A stretch of 64,000 nucleotides of DNA from NCBI GenBank assembly GCA_003210025.1, contig QCNW01000002.1, forward strand, positions 1-64,000, given 5' to 3'. Positions 46,919-54,686 of the stretch are shown here, piece after piece (positions within the stretch are counted from its first letter, which is position 1; each line of letters starts with the position of its first letter). The stretch is from Pelagibacteraceae bacterium AG-426-M19. GTDB taxonomy: Bacteria; Pseudomonadota; Alphaproteobacteria; Pelagibacterales; Pelagibacteraceae. The notes beneath the pieces are model-generated. The model saw only the letters and a program-made list of their open reading frames with translations, did not search any database and was not told the origin of the DNA. The position numbers and the translations under genes are program-made.

Positions 46919-47162
46919 GAGAGTCTGTTAAACTCCTATTCATAATTCAATGCAATAAATTTATTTTTATTCTCAAAAAAAAATAAAATTTACAATTGTA
47001 TAAATTAATAATTGAATCTATTTTTAGGGACTTAAAATTAGTAATCTTAAATTTACTTTTTTTATTTTTTTTTTATCTTGGGACTAAAAGATTAAAAGAT
47101 TCTTTTTTTAATTGAAAAAATAATCTCTAGGGTTGTAATTTCTTTAGGTAAACTAAAAGTTG
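46919..47162. other. AT-rich gap between rpsT and dnaA
   Basis: This 244-base gap lies upstream of dnaA and past the rpsT stop. It has long T and A runs and a tandem AAAAGATT repeat (47086-47093 and 47094-47101). I looked for DnaA boxes (TTATNCACA or complement) and saw none within one or two mismatches, so it is not a clear oriC. It should hold the dnaA promoter. Confidence 0.4.
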
Positions 47163-47423
47163 TTATAAGGAATTTATTTTTTTTGTTATTCTAGAAATAT
47201 TTCTTGACGCGTTTTGCTTTTTTATCACCCCTGTCTTTGCTATTTTCATCAATTCAGAGTTTAATTTTGGCAAGAATGCTAAAGCTTCTTTTTTGTCCTT
47301 TTTATCAAGAATTAAATTCATTTTTTTTATTGCAGATCTAAACCTGCTTTTTCTAGACTTATTTACCGTTGTTTGACGTGATATACGTCTTATTCGTTTA
47401 ATAGCTGATTTAGTGTTTGCCAT
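47163..47423 (-). CDS. rpsT: 30S ribosomal protein S20
   Basis: Binds 16S rRNA in the small subunit. With start ATG 47423 the product is 86 residues, beginning MANTKSAIKRIRRISRQ, the conserved S20 start. The open frame reaches further upstream to 47486, but those residues are not S20-like and overlap the mutM end. A promoter lies between mutM and rpsT. Confidence 0.96.
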   Translation of the reverse strand: MANTKSAIKRIRRISRQTTVNKSRKSRFRSAIKKMNLILDKKDKKEALAFLPKLNSELMKIAKTGVIKKQNASRNISRITKKINSL

Positions 47424-47432
47424 AAGCGCGAT

Positions 47433-47461
47433 TGTATATAACGAGAAATTTATACGGTCAA
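47433..47461 (-). promoter_or_regulatory. Probable rpsT promoter
   Basis: On the minus strand, TTGACC (47456-47461) with a 17-base spacer to TATACA (47433-47438) gives a sigma-70-type pair ten bases ahead of the ATG. The spacing allows only a short leader. It lies in the short gap after mutM. Confidence 0.5.
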
Positions 47462-47473
47462 TATAATAATTTT

Positions 47474-48337
47474 TTATTTTTGACAAATATCACAAAAAAA
47501 TGTTGATCTATTAGTGATAAATTTTTTTTTTATTGTCCCTTTGCATCCTGGTGAAAGACAACTCTTATTTTCTCTATTGTATACTTTAAAGTCATCTTGA
47601 AAAGATCCATTTTTACCAACTATATTTTTAAAATCTCTGATACTAGACCCACCTTTTTTTATCGCTAAATTTAAAATTTTTCTTGAATATTTAATAATAT
47701 TAATACAATCGTTATCACTTAAAGATTTTGCTTTTTTTTTTGGATTTATTTTAGAGCTGAATAAAATTTCACTTGCATAAATATTCCCCAAACCTGAAAC
47801 AAACTTTTGATCTAAGAGAAAATTTTTAATATTCTTTTTCTTTTTATAAAAATATTTTTTTAAGTAGTTGAGATTAAATTTTGAAGAAAAAGGCTCAGGA
47901 CCATAGTTATTTATAAAATTTTCTAAATTAATCTTATTTTCAAATAATTTGAAATAACCAAATCTTCTGGGATCATTATATATAATTTTTATGTTATCAA
48001 ATTCCAAAAACACATGGTTATGTTTTTTTGGTAAATAAGGACTATGATAAAAACTTGCATTTGTTTTTTGATTTAAAATATTTTTTCTTAAGAGATGTAT
48101 AGTGCCAGACATTCCAAGATGAATTAAGCAAAATTTTTCATCATTTAAAGATAGTATGATATATTTTGAAAACCTCTTAACTTTTTTTATTGATTTTGAT
48201 TGAAGTCTTGTTTCAAAACCTTTTTTTATTTTGTACCTTAAATTCCTATTCTTTATACTTACTTTTTTTATTTTTTTTCCTGTTATTGTTCTACTTAGTG
48301 ACTCTTTAACAACTTCTACTTCTGGCAATTCTGGCAT
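47474..48337 (-). CDS. mutM: Formamidopyrimidine-DNA glycosylase
   Basis: Removes oxidised purines such as 8-oxoguanine and cuts the abasic site. The 287 residues begin MPELPEVEVVKE (N-terminal Pro nucleophile after Met removal, Glu3) and contain the H2TH region around QKFVSGLGNIYASEILF. They end with the zinc finger CLSPGC...CDIC. Length is normal. It diverges from ubiE by 32 bases. Confidence 0.97.
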   Translation of the reverse strand: MPELPEVEVVKESLSRTITGKKIKKVSIKNRNLRYKIKKGFETRLQSKSIKKVKRFSKYIILSLNDEKFCLIHLGMSGTIHLLRKNILNQKTNASFYHSPYLPKKHNHVFLEFDNIKIIYNDPRRFGYFKLFENKINLENFINNYGPEPFSSKFNLNYLKKYFYKKKKNIKNFLLDQKFVSGLGNIYASEILFSSKINPKKKAKSLSDNDCINIIKYSRKILNLAIKKGGSSIRDFKNIVGKNGSFQDDFKVYNRENKSCLSPGCKGTIKKKFITNRSTFFCDICQK

Positions 48338-48369
48338 TTATTATTATATTAATTAATATTATTTATTTT

Positions 48370-49077
48370 ATGCAACAATATCTTCAAAATAAAAAAGGTC
48401 TAGTCCAAGGTGTCTTTGATAAAGTTTATGATAAATACGACATCATGAATGATTTGATGTCACTTGGAGTTCATAGAATCTGGAAAAGAAATTTAATTAA
48501 TTGGATGAACCCAGGTAAAAATAAAATTCTAGCAGATGTTGCATGTGGCACAGGTGATATAGCAAAACTTTTTATCGATAATAGTTCAAATAAAAATATA
48601 GAATTATTTTGTATTGACCCCAATGAAGGAATGATGAAAAAGGGAAAAAATAGACTATCAAATTACAAAAATATCAAGTGGATTAAGGGTTCGGCAGAGA
48701 AATTGCCTTTAAAATCTAATTCATGTGATTATTACACAATCAGTTTTGGTTTAAGAAATACAAAAAATATTAATAAATCCTTAAGTGAAGCGTACAGAGT
48801 TTTAAAGTCAGGAGGTAGATTTTTTTGTTTAGAATTTTCAAAAATTCAAAATTTAAACTTAGATTTAGTCTATAAAAGATACTCTAAATTAATTCCAGAA
48901 ATAGGAAAATTTGTGGTTGGTGAAAAAGAACCTTATGAATATCTAATAAAAAGTATCCAAGAATTTGTTAATCAAGAGGAATTAAAGGGTTTAATGGAGA
49001 AAAATAATTTTATTAAATGTGAGTATAGAAACTTTTCTGGTGGAATAGTAGCTATTCATTCAGGTTGGAAAATATGA
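48370..49077 (+). CDS. ubiE: Ubiquinone/menaquinone methyltransferase UbiE
   Basis: C-methyltransferase of ubiquinone synthesis. The 235 residues contain VFDKVYDKYDIMNDLMSLGVH, the SAM motif ADVACGTGDIAKLF and FGLRNTKNINKSL. The stop overlaps the ubiB start by ATGA, so these two ubiquinone genes are coupled. Confidence 0.95.
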   Translation: MQQYLQNKKGLVQGVFDKVYDKYDIMNDLMSLGVHRIWKRNLINWMNPGKNKILADVACGTGDIAKLFIDNSSNKNIELFCIDPNEGMMKKGKNRLSNYKNIKWIKGSAEKLPLKSNSCDYYTISFGLRNTKNINKSLSEAYRVLKSGGRFFCLEFSKIQNLNLDLVYKRYSKLIPEIGKFVVGEKEPYEYLIKSIQEFVNQEELKGLMEKNNFIKCEYRNFSGGIVAIHSGWKI

Positions 49078-50642
49078 TTAAAAAATTATACATACTTTTT
49101 AAGCTTGGAAGGAAATTAGCAAAATCTGACGCTTTAAGTATATTCACAAAGTTTCATAATCCACCGATTGGAATAAAAATTTTATTCTATTTGTTGTCTT
49201 TATCATTTTCAAAAAAAGATAATTCTTTTGTAAATGAAACTGAGGGTGAAAGATTATCAAACTCCTTGCAATCTATGGGCACAACATTCATTAAATTAGG
49301 TCAATTTCTAGCAACTAGACCAGATATAATTGGAGAAAAGTTATCAAAGCAACTAGAGAGTTTACAAGATCGTTTGCCTCCCTTTGAATTATCTAAAGCT
49401 AAAGAAATAATTAAAAAGGGTCTAGGGGAAGATAATTTTAATTCAATTATAAATCTATCTGAACCAGTGGCAGCAGCATCTATAGCTCAAGTTCATAAAG
49501 CGCAGATAAATGATAATGGCACAATTAAAGATGTGGCTATAAAAATTTTACGACCAAATATAAAAAAAATATTCAACGAAGAAATTGATGCTTTGATGCT
49601 TTTTGCTTTTTTAACTGAGTCAATTATCAAAAAGACAAAAAGACTTAAATTAGTTGAGGTTGTTTATTTGCTAAAAGAAATAACCAATTTAGAAATGGAT
49701 TTAAGATTTGAAGCCGCTGCAGCTAATGAGTATTCTGAAAACACAAAGAATGACAGTGGATTTCAAGTTCCTAGAATTTATTGGAATTTTACAAGTGAAA
49801 ATGTAATGACTTTAGACTGGGTTGAAGGTGTCTCTATAAGAGAAACAGAAGAGTTAGAAAAAAGAAATATAGATACCAAAAAAATTGCATCAGATATTAT
49901 TCAACATTTTCTAAGACATGCTGTTAGAGATGGTTTTTTTCATGCAGATATGCATCAAGGTAACATTTTTATAAACAATAGCGGTCAAATAGTTCCTATC
50001 GATTTTGGTATAATGGGAAGGCTCGATGATTTGAGTAAAAAATTTCTTGCTGAGATTTTATATGGATTTATTAAACGAGATTATAAAAAAGTGGCTGAAG
50101 TTCATTTGGCTGCAGGGTTAGTTCCAAAAGAAGTGCCTGTTGATGATCTCGCCCAAGCACTAAGATCAATAGGAGAGCCAATATTTGGTCAGTCAATTAA
50201 AGATATATCTGGCGGTAAACTACTCAAACAACTTTTTGATGTGACAGAAAAATTTAATATGCAGACTCAACCACAGTTACTAATGCTACAGAAAACCATG
50301 GTAGTAGTTGAAGGTGTTGCAAGAAGATTAAATCCAGAGACAAACATTTGGGAAACGTCAAGACCTGTTCTTGAAAAATGGCTTAAAGAAACAAAAGATC
50401 CTATAACAACATTAAATGAAACTCTAAAAAATTCTGCAGAAGTTATAAAAAGATTACCAGAAATGCCGCAAATAATGGATAAAGCAAACCAAGCATTAAC
50501 ATTTCTTGCAAGTGGACAAATTCCGCAAAATACTAATACGTATAATGATCTAAATACAAAAAAAAATGAAATGGTAGCTTTCAGAAATCAATCAATCATT
50601 GGTTTATTATTACTTGTAATTTTAGGATTAGTAGTATTTTAA
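49074..50642 (+). CDS. ubiB: Ubiquinone biosynthesis ATPase/kinase-like protein UbiB
   Basis: Member of the UbiB/ADCK group; an atypical kinase-like ATPase needed for ubiquinone synthesis. I use ATG 49074 (522 residues) because it forms ATGA with ubiE; a TTG at 49065 is also in frame. Visible are the KxGQ-type motif KLGQFLATRPDI, the ATP-site region SIAQVHKAQ, catalytic HADMHQGNIFI and PIDFG, and a C-terminal membrane segment (LLLLVILGLVVF). Confidence 0.95.
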   Translation: MIKKLYILFKLGRKLAKSDALSIFTKFHNPPIGIKILFYLLSLSFSKKDNSFVNETEGERLSNSLQSMGTTFIKLGQFLATRPDIIGEKLSKQLESLQDRLPPFELSKAKEIIKKGLGEDNFNSIINLSEPVAAASIAQVHKAQINDNGTIKDVAIKILRPNIKKIFNEEIDALMLFAFLTESIIKKTKRLKLVEVVYLLKEITNLEMDLRFEAAAANEYSENTKNDSGFQVPRIYWNFTSENVMTLDWVEGVSIRETEELEKRNIDTKKIASDIIQHFLRHAVRDGFFHADMHQGNIFINNSGQIVPIDFGIMGRLDDLSKKFLAEILYGFIKRDYKKVAEVHLAAGLVPKEVPVDDLAQALRSIGEPIFGQSIKDISGGKLLKQLFDVTEKFNMQTQPQLLMLQKTMVVVEGVARRLNPETNIWETSRPVLEKWLKETKDPITTLNETLKNSAEVIKRLPEMPQIMDKANQALTFLASGQIPQNTNTYNDLNTKKNEMVAFRNQSIIGLLLLVILGLVVF

Positions 50643-50650
50643 TCTCGACG

Positions 50651-51850
50651 ATGAATTATTTTGAGAATAAAAAAATACTGTTAATTATATGTGGTGGAAT
50701 TTCTGCTTACAAAAGTCTTGAGTTAATAAGATTATTTAAGAAAAATGGTGCTCGTGTAAAAACTATATTAACAAAAAATGCAAAAGAATTTGTAACTCCA
50801 CTATCTGTTTCGTCTCTTTCTCAAGAAAAAGTTTATGACGATATATTTAGTGCAGAGAACGAAGCTGAGATGGACCATATATCTTTATCAAGATGGGCTG
50901 ATGCAGTATTAGTTGCACCAATTACAGCTAATACTATATCTAAAGTAGCCTCAGGAAATGCAGAAGATTTGGCGTCTACTGTTTTATTAGCCTCTAACAA
51001 ACAAATATTTTTAGCACCAGCAATGAATGTAAGAATGTGGGAGCATCCTTCTACTAAAGAAAACATATTAAAATTAAAAAGCTTTGGATACAAAATTATT
51101 GGACCAGAGATAGGAGATATGGCATGTGGTGAATATGGAGAAGGAAAAATGACAGAACCAAATGAAATAGTCAATACGCTTAAAAATTATTTTTCTAATT
51201 TAGATAAAAATAAAAAATTAAAAGCTTTAGTTACCGCAGGACCAACTAATGAATATATTGATCCTGTAAGATTTATTACAAATAAATCCAGTGGCAAACA
51301 AGGATATGAAATAGCCAAATGTCTTAGAGACAATGGATTTGATACGACACTTATTTCAGGAAAGACAAGCATTAAACCTTTGGAAGGCGTTAATTTTGTA
51401 AGTGTTGAAACTGCTGAAGAGATGTTCAAAGAAAGTTTAAATAATCTACCAACAGATGTAGCTATTTTTTCTGCAGCTGTTTCTGATTTTAAAGTGAAAA
51501 ATTATAAAAGTACAAAGATTAAAAAGAATGAAGAATTTAACTTAGAGCTAGAAAAAAATATCGATATTTTAAATCATATATCTAATCACAATTCATTAAG
51601 ACCAAAAATAACAATTGGTTTTGCAGCAGAAACAAACAATCTCTCGACAAATGCAAAAGAGAAGTTGAATGAAAAAAATTGTGACTGGGTAATTGCAAAT
51701 GATGTCTCAGATCAAACTATAGGATTTGGATCAGATTTTAATAAAATTTCTATATTTTACAAAGATAAACCTGAAGAAAATTTTGAAAAGATGAGCAAAT
51801 CATTGGTCGCTGAGGAAATAGTCAAAAGAATAATTCAACAGATTAATTAA
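50651..51850 (+). CDS. coaBC: Bifunctional phosphopantothenoylcysteine decarboxylase/synthetase
   Basis: Two steps of CoA synthesis. The 399 residues have the CoaC flavodoxin-like half (GGISAYKSLELIR; active-site His in AEMDHISLSRWAD; APAMNVRMWEHPST; Cys in MACGEYGEGKM) and the CoaB half (VTAGPTNEYIDPVRFITNKSSGKQG). It lies eight bases after ubiB and four bases before dut. Confidence 0.96.
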   Translation: MNYFENKKILLIICGGISAYKSLELIRLFKKNGARVKTILTKNAKEFVTPLSVSSLSQEKVYDDIFSAENEAEMDHISLSRWADAVLVAPITANTISKVASGNAEDLASTVLLASNKQIFLAPAMNVRMWEHPSTKENILKLKSFGYKIIGPEIGDMACGEYGEGKMTEPNEIVNTLKNYFSNLDKNKKLKALVTAGPTNEYIDPVRFITNKSSGKQGYEIAKCLRDNGFDTTLISGKTSIKPLEGVNFVSVETAEEMFKESLNNLPTDVAIFSAAVSDFKVKNYKSTKIKKNEEFNLELEKNIDILNHISNHNSLRPKITIGFAAETNNLSTNAKEKLNEKNCDWVIANDVSDQTIGFGSDFNKISIFYKDKPEENFEKMSKSLVAEEIVKRIIQQIN

Positions 51851-51854
51851 CTTA

Positions 51855-52292
51855 ATGGTTAAAGTCTTAATTAAAAAATTAGACAAGAAAGTTAAACTGC
51901 CAGAATATAAAACAACAGGATCATCTGGACTAGATTTGACTGCATTCATTGAAAAGAAAATAGTAATTAAACCGGGCGAAAACGCTTTAGTGCCAACAGG
52001 TATATCCATTGCAATACCTGAGGATACCGAAGTTCAGATCAGGCCGCGTTCAGGTTTAGCGGCTAAAAATAATATAAGTGTATTAAATACTCCTGGAACA
52101 ATTGATAGTGACTATAGAGGAGAAATAAAAGTAATTTTATTTAATCATGGAGATAAAGACTTTACAGTAAATAACGATGATAGAATTGCTCAAATGATAC
52201 TAATGCCAATTCTAAAAGTAGATTTTGAAACTGTAGAAACTTTGCCTGAGACAATTAGAGGTTCGGGTGGATTTGGATCAACGGGTAAGTGA
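51855..52292 (+). CDS. dut: Deoxyuridine 5'-triphosphate nucleotidohydrolase
   Basis: Hydrolyses dUTP to dUMP, limiting uracil in DNA. The 145 residues have all trimeric dUTPase motifs: GSSGLDLTAF, RPRSGLAAKNN, LNTPGTIDSDYRGEIKV, NDDRIAQMIL and the C-terminal GSGGFGSTGK. The stop overlaps the next gene's GTG start. It is often adjacent to coaBC in alphaproteobacteria. Confidence 0.97.
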   Translation: MVKVLIKKLDKKVKLPEYKTTGSSGLDLTAFIEKKIVIKPGENALVPTGISIAIPEDTEVQIRPRSGLAAKNNISVLNTPGTIDSDYRGEIKVILFNHGDKDFTVNNDDRIAQMILMPILKVDFETVETLPETIRGSGGFGSTGK

Positions 52293-53041
52293 AAAATTCA
52301 TTATCTAAACGAAAGCTTGAGAGATACTCTAGACAAATAATACTTAAGGATATTGGTATATTAGGACAAAAGAAAATAATTAATTCAAAAGTTTTAATTG
52401 TAGGAATTGGTGGATTAGGTAGTCCAGTTGCAGATTTGTTGGCTAGATGCGGTGTAGGGTATATAGGTGCTATTGATCACGATAAAGTAGATATTTCAAA
52501 TCTTCAAAGACAAATTTTGTATACTTCAAAAGATGTTGGAAAATTTAAGGTTGATATCTTTAAAAGAAGAATAAAATTAATTAACAGAGATGTAAAAGTC
52601 AAAATTTTAAAAGAAAAAGCATCAGAAAAAAATTTAAATAAAATTGTAAAAGATTTCGATATAATTGTAGATGGAACAGATAATTTTAAAACTAAATTTT
52701 TAATAAATAAATTTTCATTAAAATATAAAAGAAAATTAATAGTTGGTGCTATTAGCAAATTTGATGGACATATTTTTTCATTCGATTTTAATAATAAATC
52801 AAGCCCATGCTTAAAATGTTTTTACCAGTCAGAACCTTCTGATGAAGTTTTAAATTGTGAAAGTGAAGGAATATTAGGAACTACATCAAATATAATTGGG
52901 AGTATGCAAGCAAATGAAGTTTTAAAAAACATAATTTCTTCTGATAAAAGTCTTCACTCATCAATTCTGGTGGTTAATCTAAAAAAACTAGAATTTAGAA
53001 AAATAAAATTTACTAAAAAAAAGGGTTGCTTGTGCAATTAA
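52289..53041 (+). CDS. MoeB/ThiF-type adenylyltransferase (E1-like)
   Basis: Adenylates the C-terminus of a sulfur-carrier protein (MoaD or ThiS) for molybdopterin or thiamine synthesis. The 250 residues start with GTG (GTGA overlap with dut), and show RYSRQIILKDIGILGQKK, GIGGLGSPVADLLARCGVGYIG, RQILY, the DNFKTKFL region, zinc-binding CLKC and CLC, and CESEGILGTTSN. I cannot tell MoeB from ThiF; no partner gene is in the window. Confidence 0.92.
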   Translation: MKNSLSKRKLERYSRQIILKDIGILGQKKIINSKVLIVGIGGLGSPVADLLARCGVGYIGAIDHDKVDISNLQRQILYTSKDVGKFKVDIFKRRIKLINRDVKVKILKEKASEKNLNKIVKDFDIIVDGTDNFKTKFLINKFSLKYKRKLIVGAISKFDGHIFSFDFNNKSSPCLKCFYQSEPSDEVLNCESEGILGTTSNIIGSMQANEVLKNIISSDKSLHSSILVVNLKKLEFRKIKFTKKKGCLCN

Positions 53042-53478
53042 TCTTCAAGATTTTAATCATAATATTTTTTACCTCGAATGCCATTTCGGAGGATAATGAA
53101 AAATTTTTAATGCTTAAAAATGATAAGGTAAACGTAAGATATGGCCCAAGTTTTGATTATCCAATAAAGTATATTTACAAGAAAATAAACTTGCCGGTAA
53201 AAGTGATTGATAAAAAAGAAAATTTTAGAAGAATAATTGACAATAAAAAGAATGGTGGGTGGATACACATTTCTCAATTGAAGCAATCAAAATCCTTTAT
53301 AACTGTATCAAATAAAATTCTATTCAAAAAACCAACTAAATTTTCTAAACCCTTGGCTAAAATAGAAACAGGAAGATTATTGATAGTGAAAAAATGCGAG
53401 AGAAATTGGTGCTTAGTAGAAACTAAAAGTTTTAAAGGGTGGGTTGACGAAGAAAATCTTTGGGGAAAAATTAACTAA
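53032..53478 (+). CDS. Secreted SH3-domain protein
   Basis: Small envelope protein with a signal peptide (LIFKILIIIFFTSNAIS) and one or two SH3b-like regions (MLKNDKVNVRYGPSFDYPIKYIY; IETGRLLIVKKCERNWCLVETKSFKGWVDEENLWG). SH3b domains usually bind cell-wall peptides or support peptidoglycan proteins. The start is GTG 53032 or TTG 53026; either makes a small overlap with the moeB/thiF-like gene. About 150 residues. Confidence 0.85.
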   Translation: MQLIFKILIIIFFTSNAISEDNEKFLMLKNDKVNVRYGPSFDYPIKYIYKKINLPVKVIDKKENFRRIIDNKKNGGWIHISQLKQSKSFITVSNKILFKKPTKFSKPLAKIETGRLLIVKKCERNWCLVETKSFKGWVDEENLWGKIN

Positions 53479-53504
53479 CCCTGTAAGTTATATATATTAA
53501 CTAA

Positions 53505-53684
53505 TTATTTTTGTTGGACACAAACGTCTTTGATCACTGGAGCATTTGCACAATCAACACATTTAGTCTTTTGAACTATGCATCCATCATCAAGGACTTC
53601 AACATCAACTATTTTATCACACTTGGAACAAGTTGAAGAAATTGTTAATCCACATTTTTTACAATTATAATTTTCTATTTGCAT
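53505..53684 (-). CDS. Small zinc-ribbon-type protein (59 residues)
   Basis: A 59-residue ORF from ATG 53684 to TAA 53505. It has eight cysteines in pairs CKKC (8-11), CSKC (19-22), C35, CVDC (42-45) and C55, consistent with one or two zinc or iron sites. There is no signal or membrane segment. I do not recognise the family; the Cys spacing and charge make a chance ORF unlikely. There is no clear Shine-Dalgarno. Three repeats of an iron-box-like sequence lie upstream. Confidence 0.65.
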   Translation of the reverse strand: MQIENYNCKKCGLTISSTCSKCDKIVDVEVLDDGCIVQKTKCVDCANAPVIKDVCVQQK

Positions 53685-53730
53685 ATATTAAAAATTAAAT
53701 ATGAAAAAATTATTTTCAACAAATATCCTT

Positions 53731-53836
53731 GCGAATAATTATTATTTACGCATTTTTTTTGCGAATAATTATTATTACTACTAATTATCCTTATTAAATT
53801 TTTCTTAAATACTTATTGATAATGATTATTATTTAC
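53731..53836. repeat. Three AATAATTATTATT-type repeats, possible iron-regulator sites
   Basis: GCGAATAATTATTATT occurs at 53731-53746 and again at 53761-53776, exactly 30 bases apart. A third related copy, GATAATGATTATTATTTAC (53818-53836), matches the E. coli Fur box GATAATGATAATCATTATC in about 16 of 19 positions. All three lie between the zinc-ribbon gene and the DUF2061 gene; the third overlaps the DUF2061 stop. They may be a regulator array for the zinc-ribbon gene. Confidence 0.4.
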
Positions 53837-54071
53837 TTTTTGATCTACTTGCCCACCACTTATCTAAAATGAAATACCATATAGAATTGGCAATTGGTTC
53901 TACAATTGCATCAGTCAAAGCTATCATAAAAGATACATCAGCAACTATCATCAAAACAGTTATAGCAATTGCAAAATGACCAACTGTATAAACAATTGTT
54001 CTTAAAATAGAGCCTCTGTTATTGGAATAAATCTGACCGGCAGCTTTAAAAATACCGTTGGTAACTTCCAT
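53829..54071 (-). CDS. DUF2061 membrane protein
   Basis: An 80-residue protein with two membrane segments (about 24-46 and 50-70) and a C-terminal WYFILDKWWASRSKSK tail. This matches the DUF2061 family, whose role is unknown. Its start overlaps the stop of the hydroxylase-like gene by one base, so they are co-transcribed. Confidence 0.75.
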   Translation of the reverse strand: MEVTNGIFKAAGQIYSNNRGSILRTIVYTVGHFAIAITVLMIVADVSFMIALTDAIVEPIANSIWYFILDKWWASRSKSK

Positions 54072-54667
54072 TATTCTTTAAACGGGCTTTCAAGAACACA
54101 TGCAACTAAGTGAACTCTAGCCTGTTCTCCTCCATTAAAAAAGTTATGATACTTTGTATTGTTAGTAATCCATACATGTCCATCTGCAGGCAAATGTTTT
54201 GCAACATTTTCAATGACCATTGAACAACCTGCATTAGTTACTATCGGAATATGTAATCTACACTCTGGATCTTTGTGCCAGCTTAGCGTTGATCTTGGCT
54301 CTTTTAATAAAAGCCTTACTCTTCCTAGTTTAAATTTTTTACTAAGAATTTCATAAACCTCTTTAAAATAAGTTTTCTCGAACTCTGGTAGCAACTGAGT
54401 ATATTTCGATTCATCAATATCAATATCTCTTGAGACTTCTTTTCCTGTCTCATCAGCAATAGTCCAATATCTACCTCTGATATTGTTCCCTTCTATAGAG
54501 TCTTTGTTATTTGGAATTTGATTTAGAGGAATTGCACCAAAGTGAGTAACACCTGGCGAATTAAATTTCTTTTTCTCTAAAATTAGATTTAAGTCATTTC
54601 GCAATCTATTTATATCAAACTTAATTTCAGGAACTTTATAAAAGTCTTCGAACGATAGTGATGTCAT
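54071..54667 (-). CDS. Aspartyl/asparaginyl beta-hydroxylase-like Fe(II)/2-OG enzyme
   Basis: Putative Fe(II)/2-oxoglutarate hydroxylase. The 198 residues contain the iron ligands in LSWHKDPECRLHIP (His and Asp) and a distal His in NNTKYHNFFNGGEQARVHLV, where Arg may bind 2-oxoglutarate. It lacks a signal peptide and is much smaller than animal AspH. Substrate unknown. It lies 19 bases after katG and may be co-expressed. Confidence 0.82.
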   Translation of the reverse strand: MTSLSFEDFYKVPEIKFDINRLRNDLNLILEKKKFNSPGVTHFGAIPLNQIPNNKDSIEGNNIRGRYWTIADETGKEVSRDIDIDESKYTQLLPEFEKTYFKEVYEILSKKFKLGRVRLLLKEPRSTLSWHKDPECRLHIPIVTNAGCSMVIENVAKHLPADGHVWITNNTKYHNFFNGGEQARVHLVACVLESPFKE

Positions 54668-54686
54668 TTTTCCGCTTTCCTTAATA

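Noticed and set aside
46919..47162. Candidate oriC
   Set aside because: No convincing DnaA boxes; only AT-richness and position near dnaA. Kept as an open question rather than a call.
47424..47486. N-terminal extension of S20
   Set aside because: S20 begins at MANTKSAIKR; the extra codons overlap mutM and cover the likely promoter.
53486..53502. AGTTA...TAACT stem-loop after the SH3 gene
   Set aside because: Only 5 bp, A/T-rich, and the T-run is interrupted; too weak to call a terminator.
53701..53784. 27-codon plus-strand ORF rich in Asn and Tyr
   Set aside because: It is read across the AATAATTATTATT repeats; its composition comes from the repeat and there is no SD.
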